From positions 1 through 46,994 of the forward strand of contig CALFSK010000039.1 in NCBI GenBank assembly GCA_937916845.1: 46,994 nt of DNA, in the 5' to 3' direction. A model generated the notes under the pieces. That model did not search any database. It was given only the letters and a program-made list of their open reading frames with translations, and was not told where the DNA came from. The stretch comes from an uncultured Lactobacillus sp. (GTDB lineage Bacteria; Bacillota; Bacilli; Lactobacillales; Lactobacillaceae). Both the position numbers and the translations under genes were made by a program. Shown here piece by piece: positions 26,692-34,213 of this stretch. The first letter of the stretch is position 1, and the number at the start of each line of letters is the position of its first letter.

Positions 26692-28548
26692 ATGGATTTA
26701 AGACAAGCACTTAAGCAGCGCGTCCTGGTTGCGGACGGTGCCATGGGGACCCTCTTATATGGTAACTACGGTATCTCATCGGCCTTCGAAAATCTGAACT
26801 TAACGCATCCCGACACGATTTTACGCGTCCATCAAGCCTACATCAGTGCGGGTGCCGATATTATTCAGACAAACACCTACGCCGCCAACCGGTTGAAATT
26901 AGCCCGCTACAACTTACAAGACCAAGTGACGGCCATTAACCAGGCGGCGGTCCAAATCGCTAGCTCTGCCAGGCAACACGCGGATCACCCGGTCTATATA
27001 TTAGGCACAATTGGCGGACTAGCTGGTGGTACCGACCAAGAAATCCAACGGGCAACCCCCGCCGCTATCGCTGCTAGTTTAACGGAACAGCTCGACGCCC
27101 TCCTAGCAACCGATCAATTGGACGGCATCTTACTCGAAACTTACTACGCCTTACCCGAGCTGCTGGCGGCCCTCAAACTCGTCAAGGCTAAAACCAATTT
27201 ACCGGTCATCACCAACGTTTCGATGCTGGCACCGGGCGTCTTGTGGGATGGGACGACCTTTGCCGCGGCCATTCGGCAACTCGCTAAGGCGGGCGCTGAT
27301 GTCGTCGGGACCAATTGTCGGCTAGGACCATACTACCTAGCCCAATCATTTGAACACCTCGCCATCCCCGAAAACGTCCAGCTCGCGGTCTACCCTAATT
27401 CTGGGTTACCGGGGACCGACCAAGACGGCGCGGTCGTTTATGACGGCGAACCCAGTTACTTTGAAGAATACGCGGAACGCTTCAGACGGTTAGGGCTCAA
27501 TATTATTGGGGGCTGCTGCGGGACGACACCGTTGCACACCGCGGCGACCGTTCGCGGATTGACTAGTCGCACGATCATTCACCACAAAACGCCGACCCAT
27601 CAGCCGTTAGCGACGCCATTATCCCCAACCAAGGGTCAACACCCGTTTTTAGCAAAGGTTGCGACGGCTAAGACCGTCTTGGTGGAAATGGACCCGCCCC
27701 GAAACTTCGATACAACTAAATTTTTCAAAGGGGCGCAACGACTAAAGGCCGCCGGTGTCGACGGAATTACGCTATCCGATAACTCCCTCGCCGAAGTACG
27801 AATTGCAAACGTCACGATTGCCGCGCAGTTAAAACTGAACTACGGTATCACCCCGGTCGTTCACCTAACGACCCGCGACCATAACTTGATCGGCCTGCAG
27901 TCTGAAATCATGGGTTTACACAGTCTTGGAATCGATGACGTCCTCGCAGTGACTGGTGATCCCGCAAAGTTAGGTGATTTCCCTGGTGCTACTTCGGTCA
28001 GTGACGTCCGTTCCGTTGAGCTCATCAAGCTCATCAAACAGTTCAACAGTGGCATTGGCCCAACCGGGAAGTCCCTCAAACAAGCAAGCGACTTCCGCGT
28101 GGCCGGGGCTTTCAACCCGAACGCTTATCGCACCGACGTTTCCGTTAAGTCCATTGAACGCAAATTGGCGTACGGGTGCGACTACATCATTACCCAGCCA
28201 GTGTTTGACCTCGCTAACGTCTACGCCATGGCTGACGCCCTTAAAGCAAGTGATATCCACGTCCCAGTATTTGTTGGCATCATGCCGCTCGTGTCCAAAC
28301 GCAACGCTGAATTTCTGCACCACGAAGTTCACGGCATCCGGCTACCGAAAGCCGTTCGCGACCGGATGGCACAGGCGGAATTAGACGACAACGAACGGGA
28401 AGTCGGTTTACAAATTGCCAAAGAATTAATCGATGGGGTTTGTGAAGTCTTTAACGGTGTTCACATCGTCATCCCATTTAATCGCTTTAAAACGGCCATC
28501 GAACTCGTGAACTACGTACAACAAAAAAATCTAACCACAACCCATTAA
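26692..28548 (+). CDS. Bifunctional homocysteine S-methyltransferase / 5,10-methylenetetrahydrofolate reductase
   Basis: A 618-residue fusion of the YitJ type. Residues about 1-290 form a homocysteine S-methyltransferase: 'VLVADGAMGTLLYGN', a Cys in 'VGTNCRLGP' and the zinc-binding pair in 'IIGGCCGTTPLHT'. Residues about 320-610 form a methylenetetrahydrofolate reductase: 'KTVLVEMDPPRNFDTTKFFKGA', 'DDVLAVTGDPAKLGD' and 'ERKLAYGCDYIITQPVFD'. With metE the operon covers both production of methyl-folate and its use for methionine synthesis. AAAGGGG precedes the ATG. No terminator follows; transcription may run into yisL. Confidence 0.95.
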   Translation: MDLRQALKQRVLVADGAMGTLLYGNYGISSAFENLNLTHPDTILRVHQAYISAGADIIQTNTYAANRLKLARYNLQDQVTAINQAAVQIASSARQHADHPVYILGTIGGLAGGTDQEIQRATPAAIAASLTEQLDALLATDQLDGILLETYYALPELLAALKLVKAKTNLPVITNVSMLAPGVLWDGTTFAAAIRQLAKAGADVVGTNCRLGPYYLAQSFEHLAIPENVQLAVYPNSGLPGTDQDGAVVYDGEPSYFEEYAERFRRLGLNIIGGCCGTTPLHTAATVRGLTSRTIIHHKTPTHQPLATPLSPTKGQHPFLAKVATAKTVLVEMDPPRNFDTTKFFKGAQRLKAAGVDGITLSDNSLAEVRIANVTIAAQLKLNYGITPVVHLTTRDHNLIGLQSEIMGLHSLGIDDVLAVTGDPAKLGDFPGATSVSDVRSVELIKLIKQFNSGIGPTGKSLKQASDFRVAGAFNPNAYRTDVSVKSIERKLAYGCDYIITQPVFDLANVYAMADALKASDIHVPVFVGIMPLVSKRNAEFLHHEVHGIRLPKAVRDRMAQAELDDNEREVGLQIAKELIDGVCEVFNGVHIVIPFNRFKTAIELVNYVQQKNLTTTH

Positions 28549-28550
28549 AA

Positions 28551-28617
28551 CAAAACGCCTCTAAAGTCCACTTTCATGCTAAAATTAGACATGAACTGCG
28601 AACTTGGAGGCGTTTTG
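28551..28617 (+). repeat. Inverted repeat that contains the yisL ribosome binding site
   Basis: CAAAACGCCTC (28551-28561) and GAGGCGTTTTG (28607-28617) are perfect 11-base arms 45 bases apart. The second arm contains the GGAGG site of the following gene. A -10-like TAAAAT at 28580-28585 lies between the arms. Confidence 0.8.
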
Positions 28618-28618
28618 A

Positions 28619-28978
28619 ATGTTTCTCATAATTCATATTATTGGCTGGTTATGGCTAACCGTAATGGTAGCCCTCGGACTCAGCCGCAAAGCGGTCAAAT
28701 CAGCTAACCGCTACTTAATTTTAAGTCGGCTTGGTTATTTACTTCTTATTGTAACGGGCGTTTATTTGGCCACTAAGACGTTCACCGGTAACTGGTGGTT
28801 GACGTTAATCAAAGCCGTCTTGGGTATCGGAACGATCGGTTTGATTGAAGTCGCCTTTGCCCGTAAACAAGAGAGTCATCTCACGGGTCACCTACTGGCG
28901 TTGCTCAGCCTCGGTATTTTGGTGACGGTGGTTTGTGGCGCCCTTCTGCACTGGAATCTAACTGGCAATTGGATCTAA
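28619..28978 (+). CDS. DUF1516 (YisL-like) membrane protein
   Basis: A 119-residue membrane protein with four hydrophobic helices (about 3-20, 34-52, 60-80, 88-110). The pattern 'IHIIGWLWLTVMVALGLS' and 'RLGYLLLIVTGVYL' matches the YisL family, whose function is not known. It follows the methionine operon by 70 bases. Its ribosome binding site is inside an inverted repeat whose upstream arm would be present only on transcripts reading through from metE. Confidence 0.8.
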   Translation: MFLIIHIIGWLWLTVMVALGLSRKAVKSANRYLILSRLGYLLLIVTGVYLATKTFTGNWWLTLIKAVLGIGTIGLIEVAFARKQESHLTGHLLALLSLGILVTVVCGALLHWNLTGNWI

Positions 28979-29011
28979 AAAAGCACCTAGAATTTAAGTT
29001 CTAGGTGCTTC
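28979..29011 (-). terminator. Terminator of the GtrA gene
   Basis: AAGCACCTAGAA and TTCTAGGTGCTT form a 12-bp perfect stem. The A-run on the left makes it efficient for the minus-strand gene; on the plus strand the T-run is short. Confidence 0.85.
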
Positions 29012-29014
29012 CGA

Positions 29015-29488
29015 TTACGAATTGCGATTACTCAAACGTTTCATTAAATTGCGACGCATGCGCATCTTTTGGTTATGCTCCATAAAAATCAAACGTGAAG
29101 TCCCGTAGTTAAACAACCCCACGAGGACTTGGTCAATGATTTTGACCAGTAATGGTCCCCAGAATAATAGTGAGATCCCTACGAACATAATCAGGGTATC
29201 AAAGAGGTACGATAATCCCCGTGTCAGCATAAACCCGATGAACTCACGGCACCAGTGCCAAAGGTCAGTCGATTTAGAGTGGAAGACGACCGCTTTATTG
29301 GTAAAGAAACTGAATAAAGTGGCCAGAATCCACGCAATTGTGTTTGAAAACAAGTAGTGTTCGAATAAAATAGAATGTAAAATCCAAAAGGCCAACACGT
29401 TTACGAGTGCGGCCATAAAACCAAAGATTGCGTATTTCCAAAAATACTGATATCGCCGGTAGACTTTTGTTAACCACTGCACTGTCAT
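29015..29488 (-). CDS. GtrA/GtcA-family membrane protein (putative lipid-sugar flippase)
   Basis: A 157-residue protein with four membrane segments. 'FWKYAIFGFMAALVNVLAFWIL', 'FSNTIAWILATLFSFFTNKAVVF' and 'NYGTSRLIF' are the GtrA signature. GtrA/GtcA proteins are thought to flip polyprenyl-phosphate sugars made by GT2 enzymes to the outer leaflet for use by GT-C transferases. No GT2 gene is adjacent; the only GT2 and GT-C genes in view lie 25 kb to the left, so they may form a split pathway. The C-terminus is basic ('KMRMRRNLMKRLSNRNS'). Confidence 0.88.
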   Translation of the reverse strand: MTVQWLTKVYRRYQYFWKYAIFGFMAALVNVLAFWILHSILFEHYLFSNTIAWILATLFSFFTNKAVVFHSKSTDLWHWCREFIGFMLTRGLSYLFDTLIMFVGISLLFWGPLLVKIIDQVLVGLFNYGTSRLIFMEHNQKMRMRRNLMKRLSNRNS

Positions 29489-29541
29489 TCGCCGCCGTTT
29501 CTAAAGTATTATAGTCCCAGTTATTAAAACAATAGCAATAT

Positions 29542-29599
29542 CATAACGCATTTGGTGTCGTGCTGACAAGCACGCACCCAAAAATTGGTGTTCGTTATG
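29542..29599. promoter_or_regulatory. Nested inverted repeats in a divergent promoter region
   Basis: Outer arms CATAACG (29542-29548) and CGTTATG (29593-29599) enclose inner arms CGTGCT (29559-29564) and AGCACG (29569-29574), between the divergent GtrA gene and envelope operon. Possible operator or leader hairpin; unproven. Confidence 0.35.
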
Positions 29600-29650
29600 A
29601 ACGTCAATTATACTTAAACTAATCTGCAATTCTTTTTGGAGTGAATTCAC

Positions 29651-30667
29651 ATGTCAACTTTACCTTTAATCTTTGGACTCGGTTTGGCCTGCATACTACT
29701 GCTGATGATCTTGATCATCGCACTAGTTCACGGGCACCGCGTCAAACAAGATGCACAAAAACAGGCCACCTTACTGAAATCCATTCGAACCCGGTTAGTT
29801 CAACAAAGTTTGGCAAACCAAGAACAGGAACGGCGGTTAACGAAACTGCAAACACAAAACAACGGTTTTCGTGAACGCCTCCGCCAATCGGTGCCCCATC
29901 CAATCGAAGTCCCACATACACGGCGGATCACTGCCAATTCACGGGCAATTTTCCGTTCCTATGTCATTGGGTTGGACTATTACCAAAAGGAATTCGAAGC
30001 TGCTTTAGCCGATGCCAGCAAGCGCGGTTACTTCAAAATGTACGACGACTACAATGAATCCGGGCTAAAAGCCGACTACTTATATGATAAGAAGTACAAA
30101 GTTGACGCCAATGCGAATATTGGTGAAATCCAACTCGTTGAAGAAGTCGATGGTCCCCAGCGGTCCGTACGGGTTGAGTTAAAGGTCGCTGATCACGGCT
30201 ACACCATTGGTTACCTGCCTAAGAAACAAGTCAACGAAGCCTTTAACGTCATTGATATTTACGCCAATTCCGTCATGACGCTGTCTTCCAAGACCCATTT
30301 AACGGGTGGCGAATGGAAAATGGCCATTGACGCGGTCGACGAAATGCAATATTTAAACGATCCCAACGCTAAGCACCGGGATTTGCAAGATTACGGATCC
30401 ATCGATACCCCACTGAGAATCAAGACTGGGAAGAAATCCTACTTCTTGCAATTCACCTTATACGAAATGGAAATCAACAACGATCAGATTCCACTGTATA
30501 GCCTCGTAGATACCATTGATGGCCAACGGGGATCCGTCGTTCAAGTTGACGCCGCACCAATCACGTATACGGTGTCAGTTGAAGCGGGATCTAAGCTGGG
30601 CAGTAAGGTCAGCGTCATTCCTGAACAAATTGACCGGGTTATCTGGGTGCCCAACTGGAAACAATGA
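29651..30667 (+). CDS. Membrane-anchored protein of unknown function
   Basis: A 338-residue protein that I do not recognise. It has one N-terminal membrane segment (about 5-27), then a basic, glutamine-rich coiled-coil-like stretch (about 30-80, 'RLVQQSLANQEQERRLTKLQTQN'), and a soluble domain of about 240 residues. Within it, 'QRSVRVELKVADHGYTIGYLPKKQVNEAF' (about 175-205) faintly recalls HIRAN-type beta domains, a weak resemblance. TTTGGAG precedes the ATG. It is the first of three genes with envelope signals (a 36-residue membrane protein and a lipoprotein follow), so an envelope role is inferred from context. Confidence 0.75.
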   Translation: MSTLPLIFGLGLACILLLMILIIALVHGHRVKQDAQKQATLLKSIRTRLVQQSLANQEQERRLTKLQTQNNGFRERLRQSVPHPIEVPHTRRITANSRAIFRSYVIGLDYYQKEFEAALADASKRGYFKMYDDYNESGLKADYLYDKKYKVDANANIGEIQLVEEVDGPQRSVRVELKVADHGYTIGYLPKKQVNEAFNVIDIYANSVMTLSSKTHLTGGEWKMAIDAVDEMQYLNDPNAKHRDLQDYGSIDTPLRIKTGKKSYFLQFTLYEMEINNDQIPLYSLVDTIDGQRGSVVQVDAAPITYTVSVEAGSKLGSKVSVIPEQIDRVIWVPNWKQ

Positions 30668-30679
30668 GGACGATCACGG

Positions 30680-30790
30680 ATGAAAAAATTATTATTAGTC
30701 ACGCTTTTATTAATTAGTATCGGGGTCATGGCGTACGTCGACGTTCAAATCATTAGCCAAACGCCCTACCCAAGTTTATCGCAACAATAA
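30680..30790 (+). CDS. 36-residue single-pass membrane microprotein
   Basis: A short open frame, beginning MKKLLLVTLLLISIGV and ending SLSQQ, with a hydrophobic segment at about residues 4-20. A GAGGA site (30666-30670) overlaps the stop codon of the upstream gene, 9 bases before the ATG, and the next gene's AAGGAGG follows its stop by 7 bases. The tight spacing and good binding site make it a real gene in a three-gene operon. It could be an uncleaved signal anchor or a cleaved exported peptide. Function unknown. Confidence 0.7.
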   Translation: MKKLLLVTLLLISIGVMAYVDVQIISQTPYPSLSQQ

Positions 30791-30811
30791 CCATCGTAAG
30801 GAGGCTGCGAC

Positions 30812-31240
30812 GTGTCAAAAATGCTTACCATCAGTGCTTGCAGTTTGCTCTTGTTATTAGCGGGATGCACGTCACAGGCGCAACCGAGTCTCTCAACGAC
30901 TCAAGAAAATACCATCGCAGCTAACAACCGCAAAGCGGCGGCTGACCAGCAAGCAAAGGCAGAAGATGCAAGTGCGGCCAAGCGGGCTGGCACCCAGTAC
31001 CAAGCAACCGACGACCACATTACTGGCGCTGACAAAGCCGCGGCTGCGGTCGATCAAGTCTTGAACGCCCCTAAAGCACAACTTTTCGTTGCGGTACCAA
31101 ACGTTAACGTCGATGGTAACGGCCACCACTATTACCAGGTCAACACCTTCGCCAAAACAGCTAACGGCCAACGGGGGCAAGCTTTGGCTCACTACTTCGT
31201 TTACTTGGATGGTAAAATTACAACTAAACAGATCGATTAA
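30812..31240 (+). CDS. Small secreted lipoprotein
   Basis: A 142-residue lipoprotein with GTG start, set by AAGGAGG 8 bases upstream. The lipobox is 'LLAGC' (Cys about residue 19). It is followed by a low-complexity Ala/Gln/Lys-rich linker (about 25-65) and a compact C-terminal domain ('AQLFVAVPNVNVDGNGHHYYQVNTFAKTANG...GKITTKQID') of about 75 residues. I do not recognise the family. It is the last gene of the three-gene envelope operon, ending at a strong terminator. Confidence 0.8.
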   Translation: MSKMLTISACSLLLLLAGCTSQAQPSLSTTQENTIAANNRKAAADQQAKAEDASAAKRAGTQYQATDDHITGADKAAAAVDQVLNAPKAQLFVAVPNVNVDGNGHHYYQVNTFAKTANGQRGQALAHYFVYLDGKITTKQID

Positions 31241-31245
31241 TCATC

Positions 31246-31302
31246 AAAAAATATCGCGCCCACTTCGTTTAGCACTTAACGAAATGGGCGCGATATTTTT
31301 GA
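31246..31302 (+). terminator. Terminator of the envelope operon
   Basis: AAATATCGCGCCCA...TTCGTT and AACGAAATGGGCGCGATATTTTT form a stem of about 20 bp with one bulge, 6 bases after the lipoprotein stop. Confidence 0.9.
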
Positions 31303-31522
31303 CGCTCAAGTCAAGTTCAGGACCACTTTTTGGCTTGAATCGAGTGCCACGACAGATGAAATCACAGATGACTGGAAGCGGAAATTCTATTGTTACTAAC
31401 GTTGTTATATCGGTTAATTAGTAATCATTATGCCTTTCACCCTTTAGCTAAATCAATTGAAGCAACCATTACTAACCGTTAGATATTCATCAAAAAAGGT
31501 TTCTTTTTTTCTACTTTTTAGT

Positions 31523-31528
31523 TATAAT
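31523..31528 (+). promoter_or_regulatory. Candidate -10 box of tRNA-Leu
   Basis: TATAAT, 24 bases before the tRNA, with only a T-rich, poor -35 region. The stretch 31303-31520 otherwise shows no convincing gene. Confidence 0.4.
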
Positions 31529-31551
31529 TAACAATGTTGTTAAATATTTAT

Positions 31552-31635
31552 GCCCCAGTGGCGGAACTGGCAGACGCGCAGCGTTCAGGTCGCTGTATTG
31601 GCAACAATGTACAGGTTCGAATCCTGCCTGGGGCA
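31552..31635 (+). tRNA. tRNA-Leu (CAG)
   Basis: An 84-base class II tRNA: acceptor GCCCCAG/CTGGGGC, anticodon stem CAGCG/CGCTG with loop TTCAGGT (anticodon CAG), a variable arm, T-loop TTCGAAT, discriminator A. CCA is not encoded. Its 3' end faces the prophage and is a likely attachment core. Confidence 0.95.
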
Positions 31636-31640
31636 TAATT
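31610..31640. other. Probable prophage attachment site at the tRNA-Leu 3' end
   Basis: The T-arm and acceptor end of tRNA-Leu are the last clearly chromosomal gene before the prophage lysis module, and tRNA 3' ends are common attB sites. The second copy of the core would lie beyond the right edge, so the exact att sequence cannot be seen here. Confidence 0.4.
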
Positions 31641-31654
31641 TGGTAAACTAGATG

Positions 31655-31703
31655 AAGCTTGAATCCTGTTAAACGTTGATTTAACGGCATTCAAGCTTTT
31701 TTC
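31655..31703 (+). terminator. Terminator after tRNA-Leu
   Basis: AAGCTTGAAT...GTTAAA and TTTAAC...ATTCAAGCTT pair with a small internal mismatch, followed by TTTTTTC. Confidence 0.8.
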
Positions 31704-31748
31704 ATTTGTACTAAAAAGCACTACTAATTTCAAAAATTTGTCTTTATT

Positions 31749-31761
31749 TGTCTTTAAGACA
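31749..31761. repeat. Short palindrome at the prophage end
   Basis: TGTCTT-T-AAGACA, preceded by two direct copies of TTTGTCTTTA. It lies between the tRNA-Leu terminator and the prophage terminator and could be part of the junction region. Confidence 0.35.
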
Positions 31762-31789
31762 TAAATGTATACTTTTGAATATTAGTTAT

Positions 31790-31826
31790 AAAAAAATCCC
31801 CCACGCCGAAACGCAGGGGAAAAATT
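31790..31826 (-). terminator. Terminator of the prophage late operon
   Basis: On the minus strand CCCCTGCG and CGTGGGG form a hairpin followed by ATTTTTTT, about 70 bases beyond the holin stop. Confidence 0.7.
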
Positions 31827-31893
31827 GCAGAGTGATCAAGCTCCGCAATGAATGAAACTCTATATCAAGTTATAGCCAACAATTATTATAGCA

Positions 31894-32271
31894 CTATTTT
31901 GCTGCTTGTGAGGCGGATTCTGACGCCATTTCAGTGTCAGATGATGTAGAACTATTCACTGCAGCGACTGTGGACGTTGGTGTTTGCACTTCGTCAGCAA
32001 CTTTATTAGCCGTCGCTTCAACTTGGCTTTCCTCGTCACTTTTAACTGTTGGTACTGTCACTGTTTGAACATCAGTAATAACGCCCAGCATACCAAGGAT
32101 CGTTAATACTGTGTTAATAACGGCAACAATGGCTGACCAGTCACCAGTAAATTTAATGCCAAACATGGCAAAGACTTGTTGAATCAAAACGATCAGTAAC
32201 GAAATAATTCCAGCGATCAGTTTACCATTCAAACTACCATCGACATTCTTGAAACTAATTTTTTTAATCAT
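31894..32271 (-). CDS. Phage holin, phi-LC3 type
   Basis: A 125-residue protein with two membrane segments (about 17-38 and 46-66): 'LIAGIISLLIVLIQQVFAMFGIKF' and 'WSAIVAVINTVLTILGMLGVITD'. The 'INTVLTILGMLGVITD' end matches phi-LC3-type holins. The C-terminal 50 residues are a Ser/Ala/Glu-rich tail, longer than usual. AGGAGG precedes the ATG. It forms the last gene of the lysis cassette. With an endolysin carrying its own export signal, its job is probably to collapse the membrane potential and trigger activity. Confidence 0.85.
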   Translation of the reverse strand: MIKKISFKNVDGSLNGKLIAGIISLLIVLIQQVFAMFGIKFTGDWSAIVAVINTVLTILGMLGVITDVQTVTVPTVKSDEESQVEATANKVADEVQTPTSTVAAVNSSTSSDTEMASESASQAAK

Positions 32272-32281
32272 AGTTTTCCTC

Positions 32282-32545
32282 CTAAAGGAACTTTTCTGCG
32301 ATGTAAATAACTAATGTGACTAGCACGCCACTAACCAGGACACCGATAACCCAATTTTGAATCTGTGTCACTCGGTCTATCTCATGCTCAACCTCGATGG
32401 ACTTGGCTAGGGCCTTGTCCGACTTGGCCTCAATATCATCAACCTGATTAAGCTTGTCTTCAATGTTCTCTACTTTAGCTTTGGTAGCGGCCACATCCTT
32501 TTGAATATCCATTAATAACTTGGTTGTATCATCGTATTGTGCCAT
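32282..32545 (-). CDS. XhlA-like phage lysis protein
   Basis: An 87-residue protein: a predicted coiled coil (about 5-60, 'LLMDIQKDVAATKAKVENIEDKLNQVDD') followed by one C-terminal membrane segment ('NWVIGVLVSGVLVTLVIYIAE'). This is the layout of haemolysin XhlA proteins, which associate with holin and endolysin in Bacillus PBSX-type lysis modules. Its start overlaps the endolysin stop by one base (TAATG), so translation is coupled. Confidence 0.82.
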   Translation of the reverse strand: MAQYDDTTKLLMDIQKDVAATKAKVENIEDKLNQVDDIEAKSDKALAKSIEVEHEIDRVTQIQNWVIGVLVSGVLVTLVIYIAEKFL

Positions 32546-33717
32546 TACCGCACCACCAATCGCTGGCCGGGATAGATAGTGGTGTAAATCGTCTTTCCGT
32601 TTTGACTAGCTAATGTAGTCATGCTCAGGCCGTTGCGTTGTGCGATTGTCCACCAGCTGTCGCCAGACTTGACTGTGTAATACGTATGGCTAACCGGCTG
32701 ACCAGTAACTCGCTTTCCGTAGGCTGGCCCGTTGGTGACGCCTAGCTTAATGAAACCGTACAGGCCATTTGAACGGGTGTAACGTGCCCATACATAGTCG
32801 TGTTCGATAATAACCGCATTGTAAGTTACACTATCGCCCTTGTAATAGGTAGCCACTTGACTAACTTTGTCGCTATCCGTGTAGCGAACAGCTAGTGTCC
32901 GATTAGGATAGAATACTCCTAGCTGGTTGTATTTAACAACCTTAAAGGCGGCCTTCTTAGCTGCATGAGCCTTCTTAACTCTGGCTTTAGCTCGTTTCTT
33001 GCTAGCAGTTGTGTAGCCTGATTTAGTAATGCCTGTTAAATCAACATTGCCATCTAATCCGCCAGCTCTGTAAGTGCTAGTGAATTGGAAGATAGCCACA
33101 CCGTGCATGCTAGGAAAACAACTATAATTAGGACGGGTTCTAACCAGATAGTCCGGATATTCAGCTAGCCATAGGCAATTACCATAGGCGTGTACAATGG
33201 CACTAGTATTAACATGAGCATTGAGGTAGGCCTTGCCAGAGTATAGCATCGGTGTATATCCAGCGTCCTTAATCAGCTTCATCTGGACTTTAATGGCATT
33301 AGTGTTGGCTGTAACGCTATAAGAAGCCCCGTCCTCATAGTCTAGCGCTACAATACTGCCCTTTGGCGTCCTAACTCGTGGCAAGTAATAGGCCATCATT
33401 GCCTTGGCATTGAACATATTGCCACCGACACCGTCCCATAAATACGTGTGTACCCGTTTACCAGCCCGTTGAGCTGATTTAACTTGGCTGTTATACGTGG
33501 TTTGATGGATATTAGTGCCACCATAGAAGCCACCCGCCTGTGAGAATACAAACTTATCAGAACTATAGCCAAATTTCCCACTATTACCTTGATACCTAGA
33601 CCAGTCGACCCCTTGTTGCCGGATAGTCGAAGCCTGACTGGTAACATTGACCATTAAAAAGGCCATAAAAATGGCGCCCATCATTAAGATGAGTGCCTTT
33701 AACTTGTGCTTATTCAA
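32545..33717 (-). CDS. Phage endolysin: GH25 muramidase with LysM and export signal
   Basis: A 390-residue lysozyme. The start is a TTG at 33717, fixed by AGGAGG 7 bases upstream. Residues about 1-30 are a signal peptide ('LKALILMMGAIFMAFLMVNVTSQAS'). The GH25 domain (about 33-235) has 'GVDWSRYQGNSGKFGY', the catalytic 'IVALDYEDG', 'MLYSGKAYL' and 'LWLAEYPDY'. A middle region resembles an SH3-type wall-binding module, and the C-terminus (about 340-390) is a LysM domain ('YYTVKSGDSWWTIAQRNGLSMTTLASQN'). The signal indicates Sec-dependent export, as in Oenococcus phage fOg44. It lies 11 bases downstream of a small structural gene and is coupled to XhlA. Confidence 0.9.
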   Translation of the reverse strand: MNKHKLKALILMMGAIFMAFLMVNVTSQASTIRQQGVDWSRYQGNSGKFGYSSDKFVFSQAGGFYGGTNIHQTTYNSQVKSAQRAGKRVHTYLWDGVGGNMFNAKAMMAYYLPRVRTPKGSIVALDYEDGASYSVTANTNAIKVQMKLIKDAGYTPMLYSGKAYLNAHVNTSAIVHAYGNCLWLAEYPDYLVRTRPNYSCFPSMHGVAIFQFTSTYRAGGLDGNVDLTGITKSGYTTASKKRAKARVKKAHAAKKAAFKVVKYNQLGVFYPNRTLAVRYTDSDKVSQVATYYKGDSVTYNAVIIEHDYVWARYTRSNGLYGFIKLGVTNGPAYGKRVTGQPVSHTYYTVKSGDSWWTIAQRNGLSMTTLASQNGKTIYTTIYPGQRLVVR

Positions 33718-33728
33718 TTGTCTACCTC

Positions 33729-34208
33729 CTAATTTAGTATGTCTTCTGGTGCAGGACTCCATGAGCTTGGCGTACGTGTAATCATCATTTCTTTGTATTT
33801 ATATGTGTAACTTTCAGTCTGTGAGCTAGTAAAACCAACAAATGCCGAAGGAAACGACTGTCCCTCAAAAATATCAAATGTGAAGCTGATGGCACCACTT
33901 TGACCTGCTGGAATTGCTTTTCCGGATACATTATAGATGAACTTACTGCCTACGTATACACTAACATAAAGAGTTATTAACACAGGTGTTGTGTTTTCAA
34001 TATAAGCCGAAGCATAATACCTACCAGCACCATATATTCCGCTTACTCGACTAGATGGTGAATTTCCCCATCCTGAAACAGTAATAGTTTTTAATTCGTT
34101 ACTGGTGCCGGTAACCAGATTCCTACCATAAACTTGCTTGCCATCGCTGAACACCTTGTCTACTGCCTTGCCATCTTTAATCCATGTTCCATGTGTTATA
34201 TTCGCCAT
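33729..34208 (-). CDS. Phage baseplate/receptor-binding-like protein
   Basis: A 159-residue protein: 'NITHGTWIKDGKAVDKVFSDGKQVYGRNLVTGTSNE' is an N-terminal segment found on many lactobacillar phage tail proteins, followed by a beta-rich domain ('ASAYIENTTPVLITLYVSVYV...SGAISFTFDIFEG...YTYKYKEMMITRTPSSWSPAPEDI') resembling carbohydrate-binding jelly rolls. It lies 5 bases downstream of the BppU-like gene with AGGGGTGA as its binding site. A role in host recognition at the baseplate tip is inferred from position and fold type; I cannot name its ligand. Confidence 0.65.
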   Translation of the reverse strand: MANITHGTWIKDGKAVDKVFSDGKQVYGRNLVTGTSNELKTITVSGWGNSPSSRVSGIYGAGRYYASAYIENTTPVLITLYVSVYVGSKFIYNVSGKAIPAGQSGAISFTFDIFEGQSFPSAFVGFTSSQTESYTYKYKEMMITRTPSSWSPAPEDILN

Positions 34209-34213
34209 TTAAA

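Noticed and set aside
27970..28384. Overlapping frames of more than 100 codons on both strands within the methyltransferase/reductase gene
   Set aside because: The real frame has intact catalytic motifs throughout; the others lack binding sites and recognisable domains.
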